Assembly (NCBI RefSeq): GCF_910592395.1
Contig: NC_088310.1
Location: 13,461,501 to 13,525,500 of the forward strand
Reading direction: 5' to 3'
From: Lineus longissimus
Taxonomy: Eukaryota > Nemertea > Pilidiophora > Heteronemertea > Lineidae
DNA: 64,000 nt
The notes beneath the pieces are model-generated. The model made no database searches and was not told the origin of the DNA. It was given only the letters and a program-made list of their open reading frames with translations. This document shows positions 10,900 to 21,653 of this stretch, one piece after another; position 1 is the stretch's first letter; each line of letters starts with the position of its first letter. The translations under genes were made by a program, and so were the position numbers.

Positions 10900-11170
10900 T
10901 GAGACTGAAATTTGTCTCTCGTTTACTGCAAGTCAACTCGTTCTCTCCTGTACACTCCTCCAAATTCCGTCTTGACATTGTAAGATCTTGGAGCAACCTT
11001 TTTCAACACATTGCGTTTATATAGTAGAGCAATCTTTCTTCATTTTGTCTCCGACTCGGACTACATCACCTTCTTTTAATTCAGGAAATTCCTTGGTACC
11101 TCGATCATAGTACCTTTTCTGTTTCTGTTTGGATAGCTTCTTAAGACCAAAAAACAAAACTTTACTTCCA
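10900..11170 (-). pseudogene. Gypsy integrase C-terminal relic, inverted
   Basis: On the minus strand the sequence reads KQKQKRYYDRGTKEFPELK near 11060-11140, then EGDVVRVGDKMKKD, a stop, and [18 protein letters not shown] near 10925-10990. This is the end of a Gypsy integrase, where a Tyr-Tyr-Asp block precedes the Gly-Asp-x-Val-Arg barrel. It faces the opposite way to the adjoining RT and RNase H relic (9025-10640, plus). The integrase core that should lie between them is absent. Either the tail of the same copy was inverted with loss of the core, or a second copy contributed it. Confidence 0.7.
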
Positions 11171-12210
11171 TTCAAAGAACAATTACTGCCAAGCATCTTG
11201 AATTTTGACTCCTAATGAGAAAATCAGAGTAAAAGGATAAGTAAGAGTCACAAACTTCACCGGTATGTTTGGCTTCTTCCTAAGACAAGTGCATTGCTGC
11301 ACAAAATTCATTTTCATTTTTTTCATTCCTATCAGATATAGAGACTATTTCCTATGGGTTAAACGTAATGGAGATTTTTTTAATTTTCAAAATCAACTTG
11401 AAGAAAAAAAATTCACAAAAGCTATTATAAATAAAATTATCAAATGTGGTTCTATTCAACATTGATTAGAGTTGTTGCTAGTGATAATCTTTTTTTTAAA
11501 TGCACTCCATGATTCCGATTTTCTCCTCTGGAGTGAAAAATTGGTTTATGCTGGACAGAATCTGAATGTTGATCACAATCACTACGATACCCACTCCCCA
11601 GTGTACCCAAATCATCAACAAAACTACAGCATTACGGGTATACGGATGTTAGATTTGCATCATGGAATGGCTGTCGGTATAACTATGGCAAAAGTGAAGC
11701 AAGGACCGAGATTAAAATTAATATTGAGGGATTTTTGCCTTTTGCCATTAGAGGGTTGATATGTACCCAGAGTAATGCTATTTTTTACATTGACCTCAAA
11801 GTCATGTAAGTAATTCAAAACAAAAGCTAAATATTTCAATAATTTTTATCAGAATGATAACAACATTCGTGAATCAGAGAATAGAGTAAATTGAAGTCTT
11901 TTTCTTGTTCATTCATAAGACAGGCCCGACTACTTGTGATGTCAATAGTTTATCTCAAAGCAAGTAAATTTAGGCTTCAGGTTCGCCAGTCTACCAGTCA
12001 TGTCATACCTTCGTTTCAGCTAACGAGCATCTAATACAAAATGCCCAATTAAAGTGACTATTAATGTTGTTCAAACATCATGTCAGTAGCAACATTTCTA
12101 AAACCATCCGTTTGGAAATAGTTAAAGATTTCGAACAAGACTAAAAAGAACAAGCCGTGCATCTGTATCTCTTATCCACTGCTGATAAGATCCTTCGTAT
12201 AATGCTATTT
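11171..12210. other. AT-rich interval without a recognised gene
   Basis: Two short open frames (11265-11465 and 11472-11759, plus) are AT-rich and show no domain I recognise. No repeats with clear ends were seen. It separates the inverted Gypsy integrase tail from the integrase-core gene on the minus strand. Confidence 0.5.
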
Positions 12211-12211
12211 A

Positions 12212-14752
12212 CTATTGAATGAAACCGTTTTTCTCCGAGATAAAATCAAGTACACTAAAATATTTGGCAAGTCCCTTGTCTTCTTCAGCATCGTCAGGAA
12301 GAGGATCAATGAGAGTAGAGAGTTGTGTCATCTCATCGGCTGCAAGTGGGCTTCTTGTCTCAGGAATCTTAACATACGTCAATGATACATCAGCCTCATT
12401 TTCATCCATGTCATGTTCATCAATATATTCGTCGGGGTTTTTATCAGTAGCCTCGTTTGTGGCGAATATGTCCCTCATAGCAGTATCCGTTGAACTATGA
12501 AGTTCTAAAGACCGAGCAACAAACATCTGCAAAGGGGAGGTAGTTTCTGTCCTTATTTTCTGTTGGTTATGCTGCATGAGGTATATCTTTCAATAGACAT
12601 GTGTATGCGAGGAAGATACACATAATGAAGTGCAAAAATCTGTTCCTCACTGTTTGGATTCAAAACATTGTCGCGTTCAAATGCAGAAAAAATATCATAA
12701 TAAATTTTGACAGTGTTTTTCCAAGCATCAAACCAAAGTCGCTCAATGCGCTGATTATGAACACTCCTCCCACATATTGCACTACCCCTACCACTACCTC
12801 GCTTCTCTTCCATATAGATACAGACAGAATCATTTGCCCCACCCTTATCAACCCGAAGTCGCGAGGGCAACCCAAATTCCTCCTCTGCCTTTAGAAATAA
12901 ACTGAAACATTTGCAGCTTTATTGTTTGTCGAGGCCTTCAGAAAAGTCCAACCGTGAATATCCATCGATAGCACCATGTACAACTATCCGCCACCTGCAG
13001 AACAAAAAACATTCAAGGAGTACAAATGGGTGCAAATGTGTATGCTATTCTTCTCAACTCGGCATACATAAACATAACAATCTGATGCTGCTTCTATGAT
13101 AGGACATTTTGGAGTCTACAACAACTTACAAATTTACACCAATCATTCTTTTACAATCGACCACAATTTTATCTCATCTGGAGCATCAAAAAAATAAAGT
13201 TTATGATGGAGGAACCAGAAACATTTTATCAACATAGGTGGTGATGATAACTAAGGGCCTACAGCATGCGTGGTGCATGTAGCAGAACATTTAAAACACC
13301 ACAGTATTCTGCATAGGAGTACATTTACTGGCAGACAAGATATTATGAGCACACAGGGTTGACTCAGTGTTTTTAAAGACTTTAGTCAAAACGGAAGTAA
13401 TACCAACCTAACCAGTCTATGATTGCCATCCATATGCCAGAGAGAGTTTGGTCCATGCACTTTATAAGAACGCCGTTTAATAGCTTTTCGTGCACGACAC
13501 GCAACACCTGCAGGGTCTACACGTCTCATCGCAACACGGACTCTCTCCCTTTGGGATATGCCTTTGGCATATGCCAATATTTTCCAAGCGAACCCTGATC
13601 GAATTGGTACCAATTTGTCGGTTACCTAAGAGGAAGGTAATCCTTTCATCTAGGTCTTCATCAGAAATATCAGTGTTCTTCTTGATTGCCACGTTGAAAT
13701 GCCTGAAAAAATGAATGCATACACTTAACTTTACCAGGTCATGTGTATTAGACATCAGTTGCAATTTTTGGCTAGCATGCAATAACTTCCATATCCTGCT
13801 TTATTGGTGATCGAGGAAAAATGGGCGATAAGTTTGGGGTAACTGTGCAAAATAGTAGATGAAACTATAATTTCTGAATAACTTAGGACATGTTCACAAA
13901 ACTATGCTATAGTTGTTAAAAAAACCAAACAGGTGTTTCTTGCCCACCATTGTGAAAACTAACCGCATGCGCCTGGTAAGTGTCTTCGTTGAAACTTTGA
14001 GGAGTTCAGCTATTTTCTTCTTTGAAAGGCGACAGGCTAACAAAAACTCAACCTGGGCTCTTGTCATATTTTGGGGCACCTCTTGCACCCAGTGAAGGGC
14101 GTGGAGCTGTATATGGAGTAGTAAGGTTTTCCGCTGCAAAAGAAACAATGAATAAGAAAAGTAAGGCAACACACGATCGAGAAGGGGGTCATACAATGAA
14201 ACCAATAAACAAAATATATTGTTTTTAATAATAGGTGTGATGTAACCAAAAGTTACTACCTCACCTGTCAACAGTACGAGGACAGGCAATAAAGCATACA
14301 GTATTTCCCTGTTCTATTCGTTATGTTTTATAGGTGCAGCCTACATCATCACGACAATGTTGTCATGCCTGATTAGGCCCTACTACCAGCGATTACGACG
14401 GCTGACCCACTATTTAATATCATATCAGTATCACACTTCATCATGCACTTTGGATACGTGGTCTACATGGACGCGTCATGTCTATAGCATGATAGTTTGG
14501 CAATCTTACCTGTCCTATTTTGATCATAAGATCTTGTTGCCGAAGCAATAAGGCCACTGAGGGGTCTTGAGTGAGTAGGGGATTTATCCCTGCCCTAACA
14601 TAGAAGAGATCCCGTTGCAGTTCCTCTAATCGACGAAGAATGGAATTAGAATTTGCAGCGTTGTTTTCTTCTGATACTAAAGAAAGACAACAAGCATTCA
14701 CACAGCTTCGGAAATCATCAAAAAATTGATGAATATCGTTTAAACAAGCCAT
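12212..14752 (-). pseudogene. Broken four-exon integrase-core (rve-like) gene
   Basis: Minus-strand exons with GT-AG borders are at 14510-14752 (start ATG 14752), 13964-14133, 13413-13702 and 12212-12994. Exon 2 encodes a helix-turn-helix-like region (SKKKIAELLKVSTKTLTRRM). Exon 3 encodes RVAMRRVDPAG and GPNSLWHMDGNHRLV. Exon 4 encodes the integrase core with HGAIDGYSR, GLPSRLRVDKGG and GRSVHNQRIERLW. These are hallmarks of the metazoan integrase-core family common in fish and marine invertebrates. The gene is dead: a 13-bp duplication near 13560-13585 shifts exon 3, and exon 4 has shifts near 12940, 12905 and 12575. The acidic 3' frame (12212-12577) is its tail. The family's function is unknown and probably transposon-derived. 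Confidence 0.75.
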
Positions 14753-14904
14753 TTTTAGAGTGACATGAGGGATTTTGATTGTGAAAGATTTTTCTTGCTG
14801 CAAGTCCCCTAGATCAATTCCAAACTGGCCGTTAATGACACGATCTTTCGGCCGTCCGGAAATACACGAAACTATGCGAAGATGACGTTAATTTTGAATA
14901 TTTG

Positions 14905-15250
14905 AAACGATGGTTGCGAATGGCTGATTAATGGTCTAGACCATTATTCCTGGCCAGCGATTGGTCGATTAATGGTCTAGAACATAATTCATGTACTGTG
15001 ATTGGCTGATTAATGGTCTAGACCATTATTCCTGGCCAGCGATTGGTCGATTAATGGTCTAGAACAGAATTCCTGTACTGATTGGCTGATTTATGTTCTA
15101 GACCATTATTCCTGGCCAGTGATTGGTCAATTAATGGTCTAGAACAGAATTCCTGTACTGTGATTGGCTGATTTATGTCCTAGACCATTATTCCTGGTCA
15201 GTGATTGGTTGATTGACGGTCTAGAACAATATTCCTGTTCTCCTATTGGA
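14905..15250. repeat. ~82-bp satellite with inverted CCAAT boxes
   Basis: About four units of 80-82 bp, each made of two half-units of ~41 bp. Each half carries GATTGG (the reverse of CCAATC) followed by an ATTAATGGTCTAGA-type palindrome that ends alternately in CC or AC. Seven GATTGG copies are spaced about 41 bp apart. It lies just upstream of the start of the broken integrase gene. Confidence 0.85.
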
Positions 15251-16517
15251 AAATAGGAGAACAGACTCTTTGCAAAACAGAACAGATTTTGCAGAACAGA
15301 TCAGAACAGATTGCAAAACAGATTCTACTGAGAGAACCCTCGCCAAATTACTCACCAAAGCTTTTTAATATCACGTGCACTTTACATAAATATTAGCATT
15401 GTATCATGTGCATTATGTATTATTTGTTTTGTGTATTATCTGTGCCATTGATGTATTTAATTTGTATATACTTCTCCTTTTTGAAGGTTTTATTAAATAA
15501 ATAAATAAATTTGTCAAATTATGTTCTAGAACACAAATGATTATGTTCTAGAACATAAATAATTATGTTCTAGAACATAAATCGGCATTTATGTCCACTA
15601 CCATATGGCCTACCATAGACGTGTGTGGCAGCTGTGTAAACGGCTACTGGGCGGACCCTCTTGACCTCTGTACGAAACCCGAGCAGCTTAGCGGATGTCC
15701 CAAGATTCCGGATCCAAACAGGGAAAGCTACCTCTGTACAACTCCCGATTGATTCTTAACCGCATGTACAGGCGTTCTCCATAATGTGTGCTTTCTCACC
15801 TCTGATACGGTCCCTCATCCGTACGGATATCCGTCCGTAGAAAGATACCCATGTGCCATTTGTCCTAGATCATGACATACAACGGCGGTTCAGTCAATAA
15901 AGTTGTTTTTGTTTGACTTCTGACTTTCTCCGTCTGTGGGATCCTAACCAGATTCCCACAAGACAGCGATTACATGGTACGCTACTAAACTTGTTTAAAA
16001 TTGTCATCAAATAGCCTAATAGCCATAAACCATCGCGTTATGATCTGAAGGATAGTAAATTGTATCTAGCAAGAGCCCAGGCCGCTACTTCGCAAAAATG
16101 TATTCATATCTTCCATTTTTAATTCATATACTGATTTTCAACTCACGTCGTCTGCTAGAGTGCAGAAGCGGCAGTTCGTTGAACCGTACACCGACATGCC
16201 AGGAGTCCTTGCGGACCGTCGGAAACATTTTCGAATATAGACCCGGATCAAGCTGTCTGAGGACTGTAAGGACTGGTTTCGTTATTTGTAAATTGTCGAA
16301 CTGCATGCACATGTTCGAAACTTTGGGTTCCATTCCCGTTTAAGTGACGAACTTGGAACATAGCAGCTTCCCGTATACTTGTACATGGCTAGAGAGTGTA
16401 GACACACACCACAGCGGAAAGCACAGCGAAGGCGATTCGTTCCGCTTGGCTGCCTTTAAAAGGTTAAATCACATTTCCATTGATCCAAGCCTGTTAGTTG
16501 CTGACGTAATCGCAATC
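15251..16517. other. Non-coding interval with TTCTAGAA palindromes
   Basis: Between 15527 and 15585 three copies of ATGTTCTAGAACA-type palindromes are spaced about 24 bp apart. An AATAAA-rich stretch lies at 15494-15510, and another AATAAA at 15896. The stretch 15600-15970 has unique-looking sequence that could be the end of an LTR, but no partner was found. The part from 16098 probably belongs to the 5' region of the following LINE; no protein is convincing there. Confidence 0.5.
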
Positions 16518-17501
16518 ATGGGGAAATCGAAGAAATCACCAAAAGGAAAGCCGTCCGGGACGAATACGACACCCGAAAACGACACGAGTTCGCGCTCTGT
16601 TTCGTCGAATCAGCCGTGCAAGAGAAAAGGAGTTGACGCAGGGTTATCACCGCCGCTGAAACGCCAACTGTCCCTCCCAAACCTTTTTGAGATGCCCAGC
16701 ACGTCCGCAACTCAAGTGTCAAAGGCATTAGAAAGCGAGATAGAGAAGGCTTTGTCCAAGCCGGTAGTGTTTGATAAGATAGCAGCAATCGTATCTGAAT
16801 CGAACACGAGTCTTCAATCATCTTGAGACGCAATATCAAAAAAACTGGACAAACTCGATTACATCGAGACCATGGTAACTTCCCTTAACGTTCGTATTAA
16901 AAAGGTTGAAGTCGGTTTGAAGGCTGTGGAGGAAAATGCTGCCGATATGGAAAAATTCTGTTCATTCCTATCGAACAAATTCGACTCGTTTGAAACTTCA
17001 CGGAAGGCTCTCGTAGATACCGTCGAAAACGTCAAAAAAGATATAACTAGGATCGATAAATCCCCCGCTGCTACCCAATCGCTCAAAGATGAGTTGATGG
17101 ACCTTAAATGCCGGTCCATGCGAGATAACCTGTTGTTTTTCTCCATCAAAGAGGAAAACAAGGAGGATTGTGAAGCTGTGCTCAAATCATTCATGAAGGA
17201 AGTGTTGGACTTGGCCGACGATGTTGAATTTGAAAGAGTGCATAGAAACGGTAAATTATCTGATGGCAAAATACGACCGATCGTCGCCAAGTTCTCGCGA
17301 TTCAAACAGAGGGAAATGGTTCGCAAACGAGGCTTTGAAAAACTGCCAAAGTCGAGTTATGGTATTTCGGAGCAATGGCCAGATGAAATTGTTCGGAAAC
17401 GCAAGTCCCTCATTCCCAAGTTAAAAGAGGCCAAAGCGGCCGGCAAGTCGGTCAGGTTGATCAGGGACAAACTGTATGTAGACGGTGAATTGGTGGTTTA
17501 G
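16518..17501 (+). pseudogene. LINE ORF1 protein with one in-frame stop
   Basis: A reading frame of about 327 codons from ATG 16518 to the stop at 17499-17501, broken only by an in-frame TGA at 16824-16826. The N-terminal third is basic and Ser/Pro-rich (KSKKSPKGKPSG). The middle is a heptad coiled coil (16872-17090). The C-terminal part holds an RRM-like stretch (SMRDNLLFFSIKEEN), then FERVHRNG, RPIVAKFSRFKQRE and YGISEQWPDEIVRKR, typical of LINE ORF1 RNA-binding proteins (Transposase_22-like). Such proteins trimerise and coat LINE RNA. ORF2 begins about 30 bp downstream. Confidence 0.85.
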
Positions 17502-17529
17502 GGGCGTAGTACGGAAGGCGTAGTTGGGC

Positions 17530-18050
17530 AATTCGGATAGGATGCTGGAATGTAGAAGGTTTTAAATCATCGAAGGACGACCCTGAATTCATTGCATTCA
17601 TGAAGGTCCATGACATTGTAATTCTGGTCGAGACATGGACAGGTAAACGTTCGTCTAATGCTTCCTTGTCGTTTTGACATCTTTCACAGTTACCGATCTA
17701 TAGTGCACAGAAACGCTAGGCGAAATAGTGGTGGAGTGTTGATATATTTCCGTAATGGGTTAGCAAAATTCGTCAAGCTACTTTCAAAGCGAAACGAGGA
17801 TTTTGTGTGGTTTAAATTATGCAGTCAATGCATAGTAAGTGAACGCGACCTGTTTATTTGTGGCGTGTACGTGCCTCCTTCAAATTCACCGCGCCACAAC
17901 ATTGTGGATTACTTTGACAGCCTAGAAACTGACATTCATGGTTATAACGCCGTTGGAGATGTATTATTACTCGGTGTCTTCAATGGCCGTACAGGCAAGC
18001 TTAATTCGGTATTCAGGGGCAATATGAACGCATTCAATATCCTGAACATT
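17530..18050 (+). pseudogene. LINE ORF2, APE endonuclease N-terminal part
   Basis: Starts with RIGCWNVEGFKSS and the catalytic Glu block VILVETWT (near 17615-17640). After a frame change near 17665 it continues as the open frame 17658-18083, with NSGGVLIYF and DLFICGVYVPPS. The block expected as Gly-Asp-Phe-Asn reads LLGVFNGRTG near 17971-18000, so a catalytic Asp is replaced by Val. The endonuclease is therefore inactive by both shift and substitution. The frame is cut at 18050 by Harbinger-1 and continues at 21654 in the same frame. Confidence 0.85.
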
Positions 18051-18338
18051 GGCCCGTATTCTAGAAGAATCCTAAAAGCGTAAGGTGGCCCTAAAACGGC
18101 CCTTTTAGTGACACCTTCACCATTTTCTATTCTAGAAGCATCCTAAAATACCGCCAAAGGTATACCTGAAAATCCTCTCCTAATGCAAAGGTTGACCCAT
18201 TTCTAGAAGGTTTTTTAGGATAAGGAATTCCTAACTTTGGGCTCATCTCCACCTTAAATCGTTAGGATACCCTTGGGGTATCCTAAAAGTGTTCCTTACA
18301 GGCTGATTTCTGTCACTTGTGCACAGACAGCCGAGAAG

Positions 18339-19400
18339 ATGGGTGACTTTCTTCAAAGAATTGCTGCGTTAAATCGTGTGCGAGCTGTTTATCAACCCAG
18401 GATAGACCAAAGAGTGGTGGTGAGGCAACCGCGTGGACAGTACCGGGACGATATTCATGAACTAAATGACGAAAATTTCCGAAAACGGTACCGGTTCACT
18501 AAAGCAGGATTCAATTATGTGCTGAACATCATCGCCGATGAAATCCCCCCTGCTCAGAATAATCGAGGACACCCGATTCCGCCGGTTATTCAGCTACAAG
18601 TGGCCCTACGTTTCTACGCCACGGGAACATTTCAGATCGTTTGTGGTGACCTTAACAATGTTTTGCAACCAGCAGCGAGTCGGATAGTTGCCAAAGTATC
18701 CCTAGCCATTGCTAGAAAAGCGAGGAATTACATCCGAATCCCGAATGACAATGATGCCATAATGATGCATCACAAGTTCTTCGAAAAAAACAGCTTTCCA
18801 CGTGTCTTGGGGTGCATTGATGGAACACATGTACCCATCCAGGCTCCAAGTGTGGCGAACAGAGAAATCTACAGATGCCGTAAAGGTTTCATGTCTCTGA
18901 ACGTGCAGGGAATAGCCGATGCAGACATGAAGTTCATTAACATTGTAGCAAGGTGGCCTGGCTCCACGCACGATTCGCGTATTTTGGATAACAGTATGGT
19001 TTGTGCCCGTTTTGAAAATGATGAATTTAACGGTCTGTTACTTGGAGATTCCGGATACCCTTGCAGGTCATTTCTCATGACTCCTTTCCGAAATCCACAT
19101 GGTCACGCAGAAACCAGTTACAACACTGCACAGAAACGCACCCGTAGTGTTGTGGAACGCATGTTTGGAGTTTGGAAACGCCGCTTTCCATGCCTACGAA
19201 CAGGCGTTCGTGTTAAACTGGACACAGCTATGTTGATCATCACTGCAACAGCCGTGTTGCACAACATTGCAGTCGACCTCGCCGAACCCGACTTCGACAG
19301 AGATGCTCCGGAGCCAATTGATGAAGAACTCGCTATTGAAGGGAATGATTTGCTGGGAAATGCTGTGAGGCAAGCAATCGTCCAGCAGTATTTTCAATAA
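18339..19400 (+). CDS. Harbinger transposase (HARBI1-like nuclease)
   Basis: 353 residues from ATG 18339 (MGDFLQRI). The frame is open from 18273, but the upstream part lies in the repetitive subterminal region, so 18339 is preferred. The N-terminal helical region (YRFTKAGFNYVLNII) is followed by LQVALRFYATGTFQ. The DDE nuclease has GCIDGTHVPI (first Asp), LLGDSGYP (second Asp) and RSVVERMFGVWKRRFP (Glu). The length matches HARBI1 proteins. All catalytic residues are present and there is no stop, so this enzyme may be functional. Harbinger transposases need a Myb-like partner for nuclear import and DNA binding; the partner gene here carries a stop. Confidence 0.93.
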   Translation: MGDFLQRIAALNRVRAVYQPRIDQRVVVRQPRGQYRDDIHELNDENFRKRYRFTKAGFNYVLNIIADEIPPAQNNRGHPIPPVIQLQVALRFYATGTFQIVCGDLNNVLQPAASRIVAKVSLAIARKARNYIRIPNDNDAIMMHHKFFEKNSFPRVLGCIDGTHVPIQAPSVANREIYRCRKGFMSLNVQGIADADMKFINIVARWPGSTHDSRILDNSMVCARFENDEFNGLLLGDSGYPCRSFLMTPFRNPHGHAETSYNTAQKRTRSVVERMFGVWKRRFPCLRTGVRVKLDTAMLIITATAVLHNIAVDLAEPDFDRDAPEPIDEELAIEGNDLLGNAVRQAIVQQYFQ

Positions 19401-19865
19401 TACTAAGGTGGCAAATACTACGAAACATGTGAAAGCTAATCAGTCCCCTGTTCGTATTTCTCGAACATGGTGATAGGCTTTGCACAGGTTCCTCTGTCAC
19501 CCTGGTAACCTGGATCAATATAGTAGCATCCCTTTCGTGATGATCCCCCAGACAATTGCCTCCAGACAATTCCCCCTCGAGGACAATTCCACTTATGTTT
19601 CCGACCTCCAAATTAGAGGTCAGGGGCATCAGACGGTGGCGTCAGCACAGGCGTACTGTATAATACCCTTGACTTATATTTTTGAGGTTGGGAACATATA
19701 AATAGTGGAATTGACCTCGGGGTTATCCTGGGGGGTGGGGGTGGGGGGGGGGGGGGGTGGGGGGTTGTCCTAGGAATCGACCAAGGGACTGGTTAGCTTT
19801 ATTGAAATAACGAACACAAGACTTGATTTTATGCCTGTTTCGATTTGGGTGCATCTCTTGACAAT
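19401..19865. other. Harbinger-1 intergenic spacer with poly-G run
   Basis: Between the two convergent transposon genes. It contains an interrupted G run at about 19730-19763. No gene is seen. Confidence 0.6.
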
Positions 19866-21281
19866 TTACTCCAACTGTGCAAGTACACGGGAAATCGAAA
19901 TCATACTTGAGTCATCTCCATCACGTGAGTTTCTTTGCCGTTTGATGAGATCTGTCAGCAACGTTTCCTGCAGTTTCCAAACCTTCATGCGCTGTTCGTG
20001 TTCGGCAATGCGGCGTTCCTCTTCAGTTTCTTGCATGAATATTTGCTGCTTGTAACGTTTGACCTGTAGCTCATGCTCTATCTGCTGCATGTTCATCACT
20101 AACTGATAGGCAGATGCACTGCACGGTGGCTCATCAGGGGTAGATTTACGCTTGGTTACTTTGGCTGCAGAATCTGACTCACGAATTAGGATTGGTTGGA
20201 TCGAAGGAGTAGCAGGATCACTTGAAGTTTCAAGATACTGGGAGTTCGGCAGTTCCGCGGAGGTTGACGGCCTATGAGCTTCATCGAAAAACGAAGCGTC
20301 GCTGGGGGATTGCGATGAGCCAACAGCTGCAGTTGGTTTCACTCCATGGCGATTCACTGGAAAAAATGTGAAGGCCAATGTTATACTGAAAGCATGGAAA
20401 TGTTATTGATATCAACCCTCATATTTCTGAATTTACTTCAGGCCAACCAAATTTGTTTTTATACATTTGCACTGGTTTCAATGTAAACCAGTTAACAACA
20501 AGACTGAAAGGAATGAAAATCCCCTGGATTGTAAGTCGTCTTTACAATAACCAGGCATTGTGGAAAGTTTGGGTTGGATTGAGTGACGTGGCCACAATCC
20601 TAAAATAGAAATTCAATTGGACATCAAGAAGCCGGACTTGTATTCCCTGGACATTTATTTCTTTACATCGGCGTATGGTAATTTGTTGATGTGAAAGCAG
20701 CTCCATTAAATAAAATAATTAGGATATATTTGGCTTCATTTAATTCTCTGAGGATAGCCGAACCTTCACTCGTGCATGTAACATAAGCCCAGGGCTAGGC
20801 TGTTCATAAAATATGCGAGGGGAGGATGCGGTGTGCATTGATGGTGCATGTAGCACTACCAACCTGGGACATGATACCCTGCATCATCGTCAACATCATT
20901 GTCTAAAGGCTCTATGACGTCGCTACATATCGATGCTACTGTGTGCGCTGAATCATCGGCTTTGTCCTCTTCTTCCATCACTCCACCACCAGTGCGATGC
21001 CTGGCTTTCTTTTCCTTGGAAACGTCTTTTTTGGCCTTAGCCTTCATATTGTCCCACATTTTTTTTATGGCCTTCATGTCCAATTTGGAAACATTTTTCT
21101 GGCTGTTGTACCGTTTCAAAATTGTCTCCCATGCAGTTTCCTTCTGTCTCCACACTTTAGAACTGTTTTCCCTCTGTTCAATGATTCAATTCTCGCTTTC
21201 AACCAACTGCAACAGAAGTTGCCTCTCGACATCGGTCGAATTTCTTCGTTTCTTCCCTTCTTTTTTAAGTTCATCCATCAT
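19866..21281 (-). pseudogene. Harbinger Myb/SANT-like DNA-binding partner, broken
   Basis: Two minus-strand exons: 20864-21281 (ATG 21281) and 19866-20356, joined by a GT-AG intron (donor CAG|GTTGG, acceptor TTCCAG). Exon 1 encodes a Myb/SANT-like domain of the Myb_DNA-bind_5 type (KVWRQKETAWETILKRYNS, then KAIKKMWDNMKAKAKKD, then TGGG). Exon 2 is Ser/Pro-rich and ends in a long helix (ELQVKRYKQQIFMQETEEER). An in-frame TGA near 21190, between the first helix and the tryptophan block, truncates the protein to about 30 residues, so this copy is non-autonomous unless a partner is supplied from elsewhere. It converges on the transposase gene. Confidence 0.85.
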
Positions 21282-21653
21282 GGAGTGCAGCAATGTACTG
21301 TACCTCTGGAACAACCACGAATTCACACTGTTAAACTGCCACTCAGGCCTATTATCAGTCAACGTGTCCTGCCTGACCTCTGCTCGCAGTGCGTGGCAGG
21401 CTATTGTTCAACGCCCGGCAACATGGTTAGGAACACCTTCAGGTCCACCTGAAGGAAAGTGTACTTTCCTAAAGGGACTCCTCAGGCGAAGTCGTTCCTT
21501 TAGGTTCACCTTACGAAAGGAAAAGGATTAGGAAACTTTCAGAATAGGCCACAAGAAAAGTTCACCTTACGATAGGTTAACCTTAGCAAAGTGGACCTTT
21601 GGAAAGGTTCACCTAACCCTATATTTCAGGAGTCTTCTAGAATACGGGCCATT

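Larger units (their letters stand above)
18051..21650 (+). mobile_element. Harbinger-1 DNA transposon
   Basis: A 3600-bp element with inverted ends: GGCCCGTATTCTAGAAGA at 18051 and the complement ending AATACGGGCC at 21650, with 3-bp duplications ATT at 18048-18050 and 21651-21653. The host LINE frame is in register after removing the element and one ATT. It encodes a HARBI1-type nuclease (plus) and a Myb/SANT-type partner (minus), tail to tail, the usual two-gene plan of Harbinger elements. Subterminal regions are repeat-rich, with TTCTAGAAG(N)NTCCTAAAA three times on the left and GGTTCACCTTA-type words on the right. Confidence 0.92.

Noticed and set aside
15596-15960. Possible solo LTR with AATAAA
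   Set aside because: No matching second copy, no clear TG...CA ends with a duplication in the window.
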